16,477 nucleotides of DNA from NCBI GenBank assembly GCA_031554725.1, contig JAVBUZ010000140.1, forward strand, positions 1-16,477, given 5' to 3'. Source of the DNA: JAVBUZ01 sp031554725. GTDB lineage: Bacteria; Bacillota; Clostridia; Lachnospirales; Lachnospiraceae. Of this stretch, positions 1-7,600 are shown in pieces. The notes under the pieces are model-generated. The model was not told the origin of the DNA. It searched no databases and saw nothing but the letters and a program-made list of their open reading frames with translations. The number at the start of each line of letters is the position of its first letter. The stretch's first letter is position 1. The position numbers and the translations under genes are program-made.

Positions 1-68
1 TTTTCTGCAAAGAAGAGCCTAATTGTAACTGGAAGAATGACAAGAAGAATTTACAGATAAAATATTAA
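1..68 (+). CDS. C-terminal fragment of a probable HD-domain protein (5' truncated)
   Basis: The reading frame that begins at base 3 is open from the window edge to a TAA at 66-68. It encodes about 21 residues rich in Cys, Asn and Lys and containing CNWKNDKKN. From memory, small clostridial HD-domain (metal-dependent phosphohydrolase) proteins encoded beside folE and folP end in a similar Cys/Asn-Trp/Lys-rich tail. The position just upstream of folP fits that gene order. Only the tail is present, so the HD motif cannot be seen. The frame starting at base 1 is also open to a TAA at 58-60 and is the main alternative. The family call rests on tail resemblance and context. Confidence 0.45.
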   Translation, partial: FCKEEPNCNWKNDKKNLQIKY

Positions 69-92
69 AGATGAATTTAAGGGTAAGGATTC

Positions 93-917
93 ATGGAGGA
101 TAGTGTAAGGATGAGAATTGGGAACAAAGAGTTTCAGACAAGTAAAAGAACATATGTAATGGGAATCCTTAACCTTACTCCAGATTCCTTTTCTGATGGC
201 GGAAGCTGGCAGGAGAAGGACAAGATTTTAAAGCGCGTAGAAGAAATGTGCACAGAAGGTATGGATATATTGGATATTGGCGGAGAATCCACTAGACCAG
301 GCTTTACCCTTGTTTCAGATGAAGAAGAAATATCACGTGTTATTCCAATGATTGAGGCAGTTAAAACAAGATTTGATGTGCCTATTTCGTTAGATACATA
401 TAAAAGCAGTGTGGCAAAGGCGGGAATACTAGCGGGAATAGATTTAGTTAATGATATTTGGGGGCTAAAGTATGACAAGGATATGGCAAGCACCATAGCC
501 GAAAGCGGTTTGGCATGCTGTCTTATGCACAACCGTAAGGAAAGCACTTATGTTGATTTTATGCAGGATGTGGCAGCTGATTTGGCGGAGAGCTTACAGC
601 TTGCAGAAAAAGCAGGAATCTCAGAGGAAAAAATTATTTTAGACCCAGGTGTGGGCTTTGCGAAAAGCTATGAAAATAATCTGGAGATTTTAAATAGCCT
701 GGAGGAACTAAAAATATTGGGATGTCCTATTTTACTAGGTGCAAGCAGAAAATCAGTGATTGGACAAACCCTGGACTTGCCTGTAGACATGCGCCTAGAG
801 GGAACCTTAGCAACAACTGTTATGGCAGTAATGAAGGGCTGCTTTTTTGTAAGGGTACACGATATAAAAGAAAATGTTAGAGCAATAAAGATGACGGAGG
901 CTATTTTACATGGATAA
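93..917 (+). CDS. folP: Dihydropteroate synthase
   Basis: Cytoplasmic TIM-barrel enzyme that condenses 6-hydroxymethyl-7,8-dihydropterin pyrophosphate with p-aminobenzoate to give 7,8-dihydropteroate; it is the sulfonamide target. The sequence shows the family signatures: ILNLTPDSFSDGG at residues 25-37, DIGGESTRPG at 61-70, a GVGFAKSYENN pterin/phosphate-loop segment in the second half, GASRKS near residue 220 and the closing VRVHDIKEN motif. At 274 residues the length is normal. The start at 93 is preceded by AAGGG nine bases upstream. An in-frame ATG at 111 with GGAGGA upstream would remove six residues and fits family N-termini equally well. The next gene starts inside the last codons (8-base overlap), so the two are translationally coupled. 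Confidence 0.95.
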   Translation: MEDSVRMRIGNKEFQTSKRTYVMGILNLTPDSFSDGGSWQEKDKILKRVEEMCTEGMDILDIGGESTRPGFTLVSDEEEISRVIPMIEAVKTRFDVPISLDTYKSSVAKAGILAGIDLVNDIWGLKYDKDMASTIAESGLACCLMHNRKESTYVDFMQDVAADLAESLQLAEKAGISEEKIILDPGVGFAKSYENNLEILNSLEELKILGCPILLGASRKSVIGQTLDLPVDMRLEGTLATTVMAVMKGCFFVRVHDIKENVRAIKMTEAILHG

Positions 918-1731
918 GCTAGATAAGATTAAAATAGAGGAACTAGAGATTTACGCCTATCATGGAGTATTTCAAGAGGAAAATGAAAAAGGTCAGCCTT
1001 TTTTTGTAAACGCTACCCTTTATACAAATACAAGAGGTGCGGGTCAAAAGGATGAACTAGAGCTTTCCACACATTATGGGGATGTCAGTCATTTTATAAC
1101 AAAACAGGTACAGGATAATTGCTTTAAGCTAATTGAAACAGTGGCAGAGCATACAGCTCAGAAGGTGTTACTTAAATTCCCACTGATTCAAAAATTAAAA
1201 CTAGAGATAAGAAAACCGCAGGCGCCCATTGGCCTTCCCTTTTCTTCTGTATCGGTAGAAATTCAAAGAGGCTGGCACAAGGCATATGTTGCCTTTGGCT
1301 CCAATATGGGAGATTCCAAGGCACATATTGAAAATGGTCTTGCTGCCATAAAAGACAATGAACTAATCAAAGTAAATAAAATAAGCGATGTGATTACCAC
1401 AAAGCCATATGGTGGAGTAGAGCAGGAAGACTTCTTAAATGGGGCAGTGGAGCTTGAAACCTTATATACCCCGCAGGAGCTTTTGGGTTTTCTACATGAG
1501 GTAGAGGCAAAAGAGCAAAGAGAGCGCGTACTGCGTTGGGGACCAAGAACCTTAGACCTAGATATTATTTTCTATGACAAGCTAGTTTTTGAGGATGATA
1601 ATTTAATCCTTCCTCATGTAGATATGGAAAATAGGACCTTCGTTTTAGAACCAATGGTACAGCTTGCCCCCAATTTTAGACATCCGATTTTAGGAAAAAC
1701 CATGAGGCAGCTATTAGAGGCATTAAAATAA
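910..1731 (+). CDS. folK: Bifunctional dihydroneopterin aldolase / HPPK (FolB-FolK fusion)
   Basis: Two consecutive folate enzymes in one polypeptide. Residues 1 to about 120 are the FolB aldolase, which cleaves dihydroneopterin to 6-hydroxymethyl-dihydropterin. It shows YAYHGVFQEE at 15-24 and LEIRKPQAPIG near residue 100. Residues from about 125 to 273 are HPPK, which transfers pyrophosphate from ATP to that product. It shows AFGSNMGD near 130 and RWGPRTLDLDIIFYD at 209-223, the classical HPPK signature. FolB-FolK fusions are common in Clostridia. The ATG lies within the end of folP (ATGGATAA shared), so expression is coupled. With folP the segment runs from dihydroneopterin to dihydropteroate. 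No clear intrinsic terminator follows. Confidence 0.94.
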   Translation: MDKLDKIKIEELEIYAYHGVFQEENEKGQPFFVNATLYTNTRGAGQKDELELSTHYGDVSHFITKQVQDNCFKLIETVAEHTAQKVLLKFPLIQKLKLEIRKPQAPIGLPFSSVSVEIQRGWHKAYVAFGSNMGDSKAHIENGLAAIKDNELIKVNKISDVITTKPYGGVEQEDFLNGAVELETLYTPQELLGFLHEVEAKEQRERVLRWGPRTLDLDIIFYDKLVFEDDNLILPHVDMENRTFVLEPMVQLAPNFRHPILGKTMRQLLEALK

Positions 1732-1773
1732 CCAGTGGTTAAGAAAAATTCCTTAGAGTTAACATCTGCTCAA

Positions 1774-1802
1774 TTGTAAGAAGCTATTTACAAGGGTATT
1801 CT
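1774..1802 (+). promoter_or_regulatory. Candidate promoter overlapping an inverted repeat upstream of the XRE gene
   Basis: TTGTAA at 1774-1779 and TATTCT at 1797-1802 are 17 bases apart and could form a weak sigma-A promoter (each about 4/6 to consensus). The same TTGTAA forms a perfect 6-base inverted repeat with TTACAA at 1788-1793 (8-base spacer). The repeat would therefore cover the -35 box and spacer, a classical autoregulatory operator position for the HTH protein encoded next. Motif matches only. Confidence 0.3.
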
Positions 1803-1847
1803 TTTATTAGCAAAGAAACGATGGGTAAAACAAAGGGAGGCTTACAC

Positions 1848-2870
1848 ATGGAAATAGGAGAAGTAATAAGAAAATACCGCAAAGAAAAGCAAATGACGCA
1901 AGAAGAAATGGCAACAAGACTAGGTGTAACAGCGCCGGCAGTCAATAAATGGGAAAAGGGAAACTCTTTTCCTGATGTAGCACTTTTATCACCGATAGCA
2001 AGAGTGCTTGGAATTACGACGGATGAATTACTATCCTTTCGTGATAATCTGAGCCAACAGGAAATAGATGATATCGTTTTAGAGTTAGGTAGAAGAATAA
2101 AAAGCGAGGATTATAATGACGTCTTTGAATGGGCAAAAAGGCAGGCCCTAGTTTATCCCAACTGTGAAGCCCTACTTGTGTGGATGGCCTTACTTTTAGA
2201 GAATAAGAAAAGAGAGCTTGATATAGAGAATGGAAGCTATGATGAGCTTATTATAGCTTGGTATAAAAGAGGCTTAGTAAGCCTTGATGAAAAAATAAAG
2301 CTTCAAGCCGCAGCCTCACTTTTTCATTTGTTTTTGCAGAAAGAAAAGTATGAGGAAGCGGAAAGGTACTTAATCTATTTTTCGGATCAGAACCCAGAGA
2401 AAAAAAGGAAAAGGGCACTGCTATGTAGGGAACAAAACCAAATGGAAGAGGCCTATCGGTTACAAGAGGAGCTTTTATTTGCGGATGTAAATAGTATAAA
2501 TCTGGTTTTACATGACATACATTTGCTTGCCCTAAAGGAAAATAAGGAAGAGAAGATAAAGAAGATTAAGGAAAAAAGAGAAGCTGTAGCTAGGATATTT
2601 GAGATGGGGACTTATCAAGAAGTTTCTATAGGTCTAGAGCTTGCAGCTATGAATAAAGATAAAGAGGAAACCCTTCGTATTATGAAAGAAATGCTAAGGA
2701 ATGTGGAAAGTATTGGCGACTTTGTAAAGTCTGACCTATTTGAGCATATGAAGTTCAGCGAAATTAGTAAAGAGAACATACAAGAGACAAGAAAAACCTT
2801 ATTAGAATGTTTTTCTGATCAAGAAACTTTTGGATTTTTAGAAGGGGATGAGAGCTGGAAGGAGGCGTAA
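1848..2870 (+). CDS. XRE-family helix-turn-helix regulator with long helical C-terminal domain
   Basis: Residues 1-60 form a clear XRE/Cro-CI type DNA-binding domain (RKYRKEKQMTQEEMATRLGV, then TAPAVNKWEKGNSFPD). The remaining roughly 280 residues are rich in Leu, Glu and Lys with paired helices and look TPR-like. The start chosen is the ATG at 1848 (340 residues), because AAGGGAGG at 1833-1840 sits seven bases upstream. An ATG at 1821 in the same frame would add nine residues but lies upstream of that ribosome site. The stop codon overlaps the next start by one base (TAATG), so the regulator is coupled to the carbamoyltransferase-like gene. DNA target and ligand are unknown. Autoregulation is suggested by the inverted repeat upstream. 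Confidence 0.85.
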   Translation: MEIGEVIRKYRKEKQMTQEEMATRLGVTAPAVNKWEKGNSFPDVALLSPIARVLGITTDELLSFRDNLSQQEIDDIVLELGRRIKSEDYNDVFEWAKRQALVYPNCEALLVWMALLLENKKRELDIENGSYDELIIAWYKRGLVSLDEKIKLQAAASLFHLFLQKEKYEEAERYLIYFSDQNPEKKRKRALLCREQNQMEEAYRLQEELLFADVNSINLVLHDIHLLALKENKEEKIKKIKEKREAVARIFEMGTYQEVSIGLELAAMNKDKEETLRIMKEMLRNVESIGDFVKSDLFEHMKFSEISKENIQETRKTLLECFSDQETFGFLEGDESWKEA

Positions 2871-3703
2871 TGCAGCATTTTATTAGGTTAGGGGATTTAA
2901 AAAAAGAAGATATATTTAGAATATTTGAAATAGCAGACGGTTTACAGCAAGGAAAGTATAAAGACTATTTAAAGGGAAAGACCTTTGTTATGTTTTTTCC
3001 TGCATCTAGCATTCGAACCAGAGTAACCTTTGAAAAGGGCGTTTATCTCTTGGGAGGTCAGACCATACTTTTTGAACCAAGCACCTTGGATAAAAAGGAA
3101 GAGCTTAAGGATGTCATCGGCTATCTGAACAATTGGGCAGATGGGGTCATTGTAAGACATAAGGATATAGGGCTAATTGAGAAGCTGTCAGCCTGTGCTA
3201 AGATGCCAATTATTAATGCTATGACAGATTGTAATCATCCTTGTGAAATGATGGCTGACATGTATAGCCTCTGGAAGCTAAGAAAAGATTTTACCAAGGA
3301 TAATTTTCTATTTGTGGGAGCAGCAGGAAATATAGGCTATGCTTGGAAGGAAGCCGCTAGGCTCATGGGATTTTCTCTAGAACAAAGCTGTCCCAAGGGC
3401 TATGAGCTGGAAGGTGTAGAAGTTCGGTATGACTTGACAGAAGTGCTAATTGGTAAGGATGTTATTTGTACAGATTCCTTAAGTGGGGATAAACTTGTCG
3501 CTTTTAAGAATCATCAAGTAACTTTAGCAGGAATGAAAACAGCGAATGCAGGTGCTATATTAAATCCATGCCCACCCTTCTTTCGTGGAGAAGAGGTATC
3601 AGCAGAAGTAATTGATAGTCCCTATTTTGTGGGATATGAGTTTAAAAAATATCTGTTAGAGATTCAGCAAGCAATAATAATTTTTTGTATGGAGGGCGAA
3701 TGA
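2870..3703 (+). CDS. Ornithine/aspartate carbamoyltransferase-family protein with altered active-site motifs
   Basis: The N-terminal half resembles carbamoyl-phosphate-binding domains: SSIRTRVTFE at 46-55 corresponds to the usual S-T-R-T-R loop, and HPCEMMAD at 123-130 corresponds to HPxQ. The C-terminal half keeps RGEEVSAEVIDSP, typical of ornithine carbamoyltransferases. Several elements differ. Thr of STRTR is Ile, HPxQ is HPCE, the ornithine-side HCLP motif reads NPCPP at 232-236 (Cys kept, His replaced by Pro), and the SMG loop is not recognisable (TDSLSGDK instead). At 277 residues it is shorter than the usual 300-340. No arginine-pathway gene is nearby. It may use another amine acceptor or be a non-catalytic relative. 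It is coupled to the genes on both sides, with GGAGG just before its start. Confidence 0.75.
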   Translation: MQHFIRLGDLKKEDIFRIFEIADGLQQGKYKDYLKGKTFVMFFPASSIRTRVTFEKGVYLLGGQTILFEPSTLDKKEELKDVIGYLNNWADGVIVRHKDIGLIEKLSACAKMPIINAMTDCNHPCEMMADMYSLWKLRKDFTKDNFLFVGAAGNIGYAWKEAARLMGFSLEQSCPKGYELEGVEVRYDLTEVLIGKDVICTDSLSGDKLVAFKNHQVTLAGMKTANAGAILNPCPPFFRGEEVSAEVIDSPYFVGYEFKKYLLEIQQAIIIFCMEGE

Positions 3704-4461
3704 AAGATTATAGTAAACAAAATAAGAAAGCATGGGAATATAGTGCTTATGATTTCTGGGTTCAAACCAGTGGAAAACCAGAGGAACGTGCAACTCAGGC
3801 TCTAAATGATCCAATTGGAGAGTTAAAGAAGTATGCCGACTATTTTGAAGGCTATGAGGGCATAAGTGTTGCAAACATCTGCGGGTCTTGTGGCAAGAAA
3901 GCAATCCCGCTTGCACTTTTAGGTGCTGATGTAACCGTATTTGATATTTCAGAAGATAATAAAAAATATGCCCTTGAGGTTGCCCAGCTAGCAAAGGCAA
4001 ACATTACATACGAAGTGTGCGATATATTAGAAATTGATCTTAATAAATATGCTGGCGTTTTTGATGTAGTTTTCATGGAAGGTGGTATTTTACACTATTT
4101 CCATGATATCGATGAATTTATGAAAATTATGAATTTGCTGTTAAAGCCAGGTGGAAAAATGATATGTAGTGACTTTCATCCATTTTCAAAGATTTCCGAT
4201 ATGCTTGAGTTGCAACAACCAACAAGGAGCTATTTTTCAACGGATATTTTTGAAGGGGAAATGGCACATGCCAGATTCTATGAAAAAGAGATTCGTGAGC
4301 AAATGCCTTTGTGTAGCTATAGAAAATATACCATTAGCGAAATTATAAATTCTGTTATAAAAAATAATTTTACCCTCCAGAGATTTGATGAACATCCATC
4401 ATGGACAAATGAAATGCTTCCAGGGGAATTTACTATTATTGCAGTTAAGGATAAAGAGTAG
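3700..4461 (+). CDS. Class I SAM-dependent methyltransferase, substrate unknown
   Basis: A Rossmann-fold methyltransferase. Motif I is the variant VANICGSCGKKA at residues 57-68, instead of the common D-x-G-x-G-x-G form. It is followed by GADVTVFDIS (acidic residue for the SAM ribose), VVFMEGGILHYF (motif IV region) and LLKPGGKMICSDFHP (motif VI region). The ATG at 3700 overlaps the upstream stop as ATGA and has GGAGGG at 3691-3696. An upstream in-frame TTG at 3685 is less likely. Protein length is 253 residues. No substrate-determining feature is evident; small molecules are typical of such proteins, which is inference. It is the last gene of a three-gene coupled set ended by the terminator at 4483. 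Confidence 0.85.
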   Translation: MKDYSKQNKKAWEYSAYDFWVQTSGKPEERATQALNDPIGELKKYADYFEGYEGISVANICGSCGKKAIPLALLGADVTVFDISEDNKKYALEVAQLAKANITYEVCDILEIDLNKYAGVFDVVFMEGGILHYFHDIDEFMKIMNLLLKPGGKMICSDFHPFSKISDMLELQQPTRSYFSTDIFEGEMAHARFYEKEIREQMPLCSYRKYTISEIINSVIKNNFTLQRFDEHPSWTNEMLPGEFTIIAVKDKE

Positions 4462-4482
4462 GTTTTAGTGGAAGCAGAATAG

Positions 4483-4528
4483 AAAACGCAATCAATTATT
4501 ATGAAGACATAATTGATTGCGTTTTTTT
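4483..4528 (+). terminator. Strong intrinsic terminator after the methyltransferase gene
   Basis: A perfect 17-base stem (4483-4499 with 4509-4525) encloses a nine-base loop and is followed by a T run at 4522-4528. It ends the XRE/carbamoyltransferase-like/methyltransferase transcript. Confidence 0.92.
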
Positions 4529-4547
4529 ATTACAGTTTTTTGGAGGA

Positions 4548-4694
4548 ATGATTATGATTTGTGATAATTTACCAAAAATAAATCTACTAATTCTTAAAAA
4601 ATTGACAATTGTGAAAAGTGAGATGACCAATTATAATAAGAATTACGAAAATTTACGAAAATATGAAGGGAGAAGAAATGAGAAGGAAATGTAA
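4548..4694 (+). CDS. Possible 48-codon small ORF upstream of, and overlapping, the amylase start
   Basis: An ATG at 4548, close behind GGAGG at 4542-4546 (a second in-frame ATG follows at 4554 with better spacing), opens a 48-residue frame. It passes through the amylase promoter region and ends at 4694 inside the amylase signal-peptide codons. The peptide has a hydrophobic first half (KINLLILKKLTIV) and a basic, Tyr/Asn-rich second half. No family is recognised. It could be a leader peptide, the relic start of a lost gene, or chance in AT-rich DNA. Confidence 0.2.
   Translation: MIMICDNLPKINLLILKKLTIVKSEMTNYNKNYENLRKYEGRRNEKEM
4609..4637 (+). promoter_or_regulatory. Candidate sigma-A promoter for the amylase gene
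   Basis: A perfect TATAAT at 4632-4637 lies 17 bases after TTGTGA at 4609-4614. A consensus TTGACA also occurs at 4602-4607 but is 24 bases from the -10, too far for normal spacing. Transcription would start near 4644, at two tandem TTACGAAAA repeats (4643-4651 and 4653-4661). Confidence 0.5.
4643..4661 (+). repeat. Tandem TTACGAAAA direct repeat at the amylase transcription start
   Basis: Two exact nine-base copies at 4643-4651 and 4653-4661 have a 10-base period, about one helical turn. They lie just downstream of the predicted -10 box and upstream of the amylase ribosome site. The placement would suit a repressor or leader element, but the copies are short and AT-rich. Confidence 0.4.
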
Positions 4695-7600
4695 AGGGAT
4701 TATAAGCTATTTGCTGATATGTGCCATGGTATGGGCCATGATACCATCTTTACCAGCAAAAGCAGCAAAGGGAACAAATCTAGTACCTACGATTGAGGAT
4801 GGAGGACAGGTAACCTTTTATTACCAAGGTGATGGAACAGAAACAGAAGTATATGTGAAGGGCTCATGGGATTCCTCATGGGGGACTTATTTTTATATGC
4901 AGAAGTCGGAAAACGATTTCTGGAGCGTAACATCTACAGGCTTAAGTGCTGACCGAAGCTATGAGTACGGAATTGTAGTAAATGGAACCTGGGTTTCAAA
5001 CCAGCCAAATAAAGCGGCAAATGGTAGTAATCCTAAAATTATCCGTAACCCAGTAGTAAATGCAGATGGTACAGTAACCTTCTATTATTATCCATCGGAA
5101 GGCGAAGCAGCAGCTGATTTGCAGGTAACCTATACAGATGCAGATGGGCAGAGCAGTTACAAAGGCTTTGCGGCAGATGCTAGTTACCCAACCATATACT
5201 CTGCAACGACAGAACCGCTTAACGGCACCTATACCTACCTGCTTAGCTTAAGTGGTAACGATATACCAGGTTACAATAGTAACACCAGTACCTTTACGGC
5301 AAGCGCTGCACCTGCGGTAAATCCAGATGTGGTAAGCCCTGTTGTAAATGGAAGTAGTGTAAGCTTTAACTACTATGGACCAACGGTATCAGAAGTAAAG
5401 CTGGCAGGAAGCATGACCAATTGGGGTGATGGTGCACAATTAATGACTTATAATAGTACCACTGGTTATTGGAGTATTACTTTAACCAACCAATTAAGTG
5501 GTAACTATCAGTATAAATTTATAGTAGATGGTGGTTGGTTTACTGATCCATTAAATATGGTGAACGTAGATGGCAATAGTGCTTATACCATAACAGATGG
5601 TTATGTACCTGATGTAGTAAGTCCACAAGTAGACGGAAAGACAGTTACCTTCTACTACAAGGGAGCAGAAACAGATACTGTTCTCTTAGCAGGAAGTATG
5701 ACAGATTGGCAGAATGGGGCAAAGACTTTTAGCTCCTATGACGCTGCAACAGAATTATGGTCTCTAACCTTACGTTTAGAGCCAGGTAACTATGAGTATA
5801 AGTTTATTGTTAATGGTGACTGGATAACAGACCCTGCTCATACTCAAAAATCAAATGGAAATAGTGCTTTCACAGTGGCGCAGCTACCAGAAGGCACCCA
5901 TACATATAATATTTATTATTATGATAAAAACCATACAGGCCTAAAAGATGCTGCTCTTTGGCTATGGGAGGACAACGGCGCCGGCGGTAAGGAATATCAC
6001 TTTATCGGACAGGAAACCATCGATGGATATACCTGGCTGAAGGCAGAGCTTGACCTTGCTTTTGATAGTATAGGGGTAATTCCAAAGAACTATTCCCAAG
6101 GTGCAGTGGAATGGAATTGGCAGGATGCCACAAGAAACTATGACTTTTCAGGTGCACAAGGTGCTAGGGACATTTACCTAGTGTTTGGAGATGCTACAGC
6201 ATATGAGGAATGTCCAGACCTTTCAGCTATTTCTAATGAGGATCGTTACGTAGTTGTAGAATATACTAGACCAGATGGGAATTATCAAGGCTGGAATATT
6301 TATACCTGGAACAGTGGCTACGGCTCTGATGTATCCGTTAACTTTGAAAATGTAAATGGAAAGATGCTTGCAAAAATACCAGTAACTCCAGCGGTAACAG
6401 AACTTTCCTTCTGCATGCGCCGCAGTGAGGCTGGCTCAGATTGGGCTGAAAAAGATGGTGGAGACCATTCGATAAAAATTCCACAGAATCAAACGGTAGC
6501 AAAAGCAAGATTTATGCAAGATCAAGGAGTGGTAGAGACACTACCTTATAACAAGGGATATGAAATCCAAGTGGCAGATAAAACAGTGACCTTCTATTAC
6601 CGTGATAACTCCTATTTCCGTGATTTTACTCAGGAAGAGCTTGCTGGTAAAGTGAAGGTGTGTATCGATAATGATCAAACAAAATACGATATGACCTATG
6701 ATACAAAGACAGAGCGTTATATCTATGTTTATGATGGTCTTACAGAAGGAGAGCATACCTATTGTTACTTTATAGATGGAGAGCAACAGGTAGATGCCTA
6801 CAATAGCAGACTAGATGATAGCGGCAAGTGGTCTATATATGAATACTATTCTTTTGATGCACAGGTAGAAGCAAGCTTAGCTTATGCGTCAATGGATTAC
6901 AATGACAACAATGTGATTACTGTTTCAATGAAGGATGATCAAGGACAGACAGTTTCAGATTTAGAGGCTGTAGAGGTAAGTGTGGATTTAACTAGCCTAG
7001 GTGGCGGTATTGCTAAGGTAGATACCCAGCTTATGGCGATGTCCTTTGGTGTACGTCAGGATACAGTAACAGGAAATAAAAATCTTCCAATAACAGTGAA
7101 GGATCAGTACGGAAATATCTATACTGGAAATGTAGCAGTAAATGTAGTCGCTAGAGAAAAAGGAAACGATTTTGACTGGGATGAGGCAGTTATTTATTTT
7201 GCAGTAACAGACCGTTTCTTTGATGGTAATGCAGATAATAATGACGCTTATGGACTTGGTGATTATAATATCGGTGCAAATGGAAGCTCTAGTTATCATG
7301 GTGGAGACTTTGCAGGCTTAACCCAGAAGCTGGATTACCTTCAGGAGCTTGGAGTAAATACCGTATGGATTACTCCGATTGTAGAAAACTATATGGCGGA
7401 TGGATTAGCAACAGATGTAGCAGATATCAAATCCTACGGATATCATGGGTATTGGGCGAGTGATTTTGAAAAGCTCAATAAACACCTTGGTACAGAGGCG
7501 GAGCTTCAAACTTTGATAGATGAATTACATAGCAGAGGAATGAAGCTGATGGTGGATGTTGTTTTAAACCATAGTGGATATGACACTGATGGAAAAAATA

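Noticed and set aside
134..547. Minus-strand 137-codon open frame inside folP
   Set aside because: Lies entirely opposite a clear dihydropteroate synthase, has no ribosome site and an unnatural Ser/Leu/Ile-rich composition; a shadow of folP.
4602..4637. TTGACA at 4602 paired with TATAAT at 4632
   Set aside because: Spacing is 24 bases, outside the 16-18 range; TTGTGA at 4609 gives 17 and is preferred.
6997..7299. Minus-strand open frame inside the amylase gene
   Set aside because: Ile/Cys/Ser-rich translation typical of antisense to GH13 coding DNA; no start signals.
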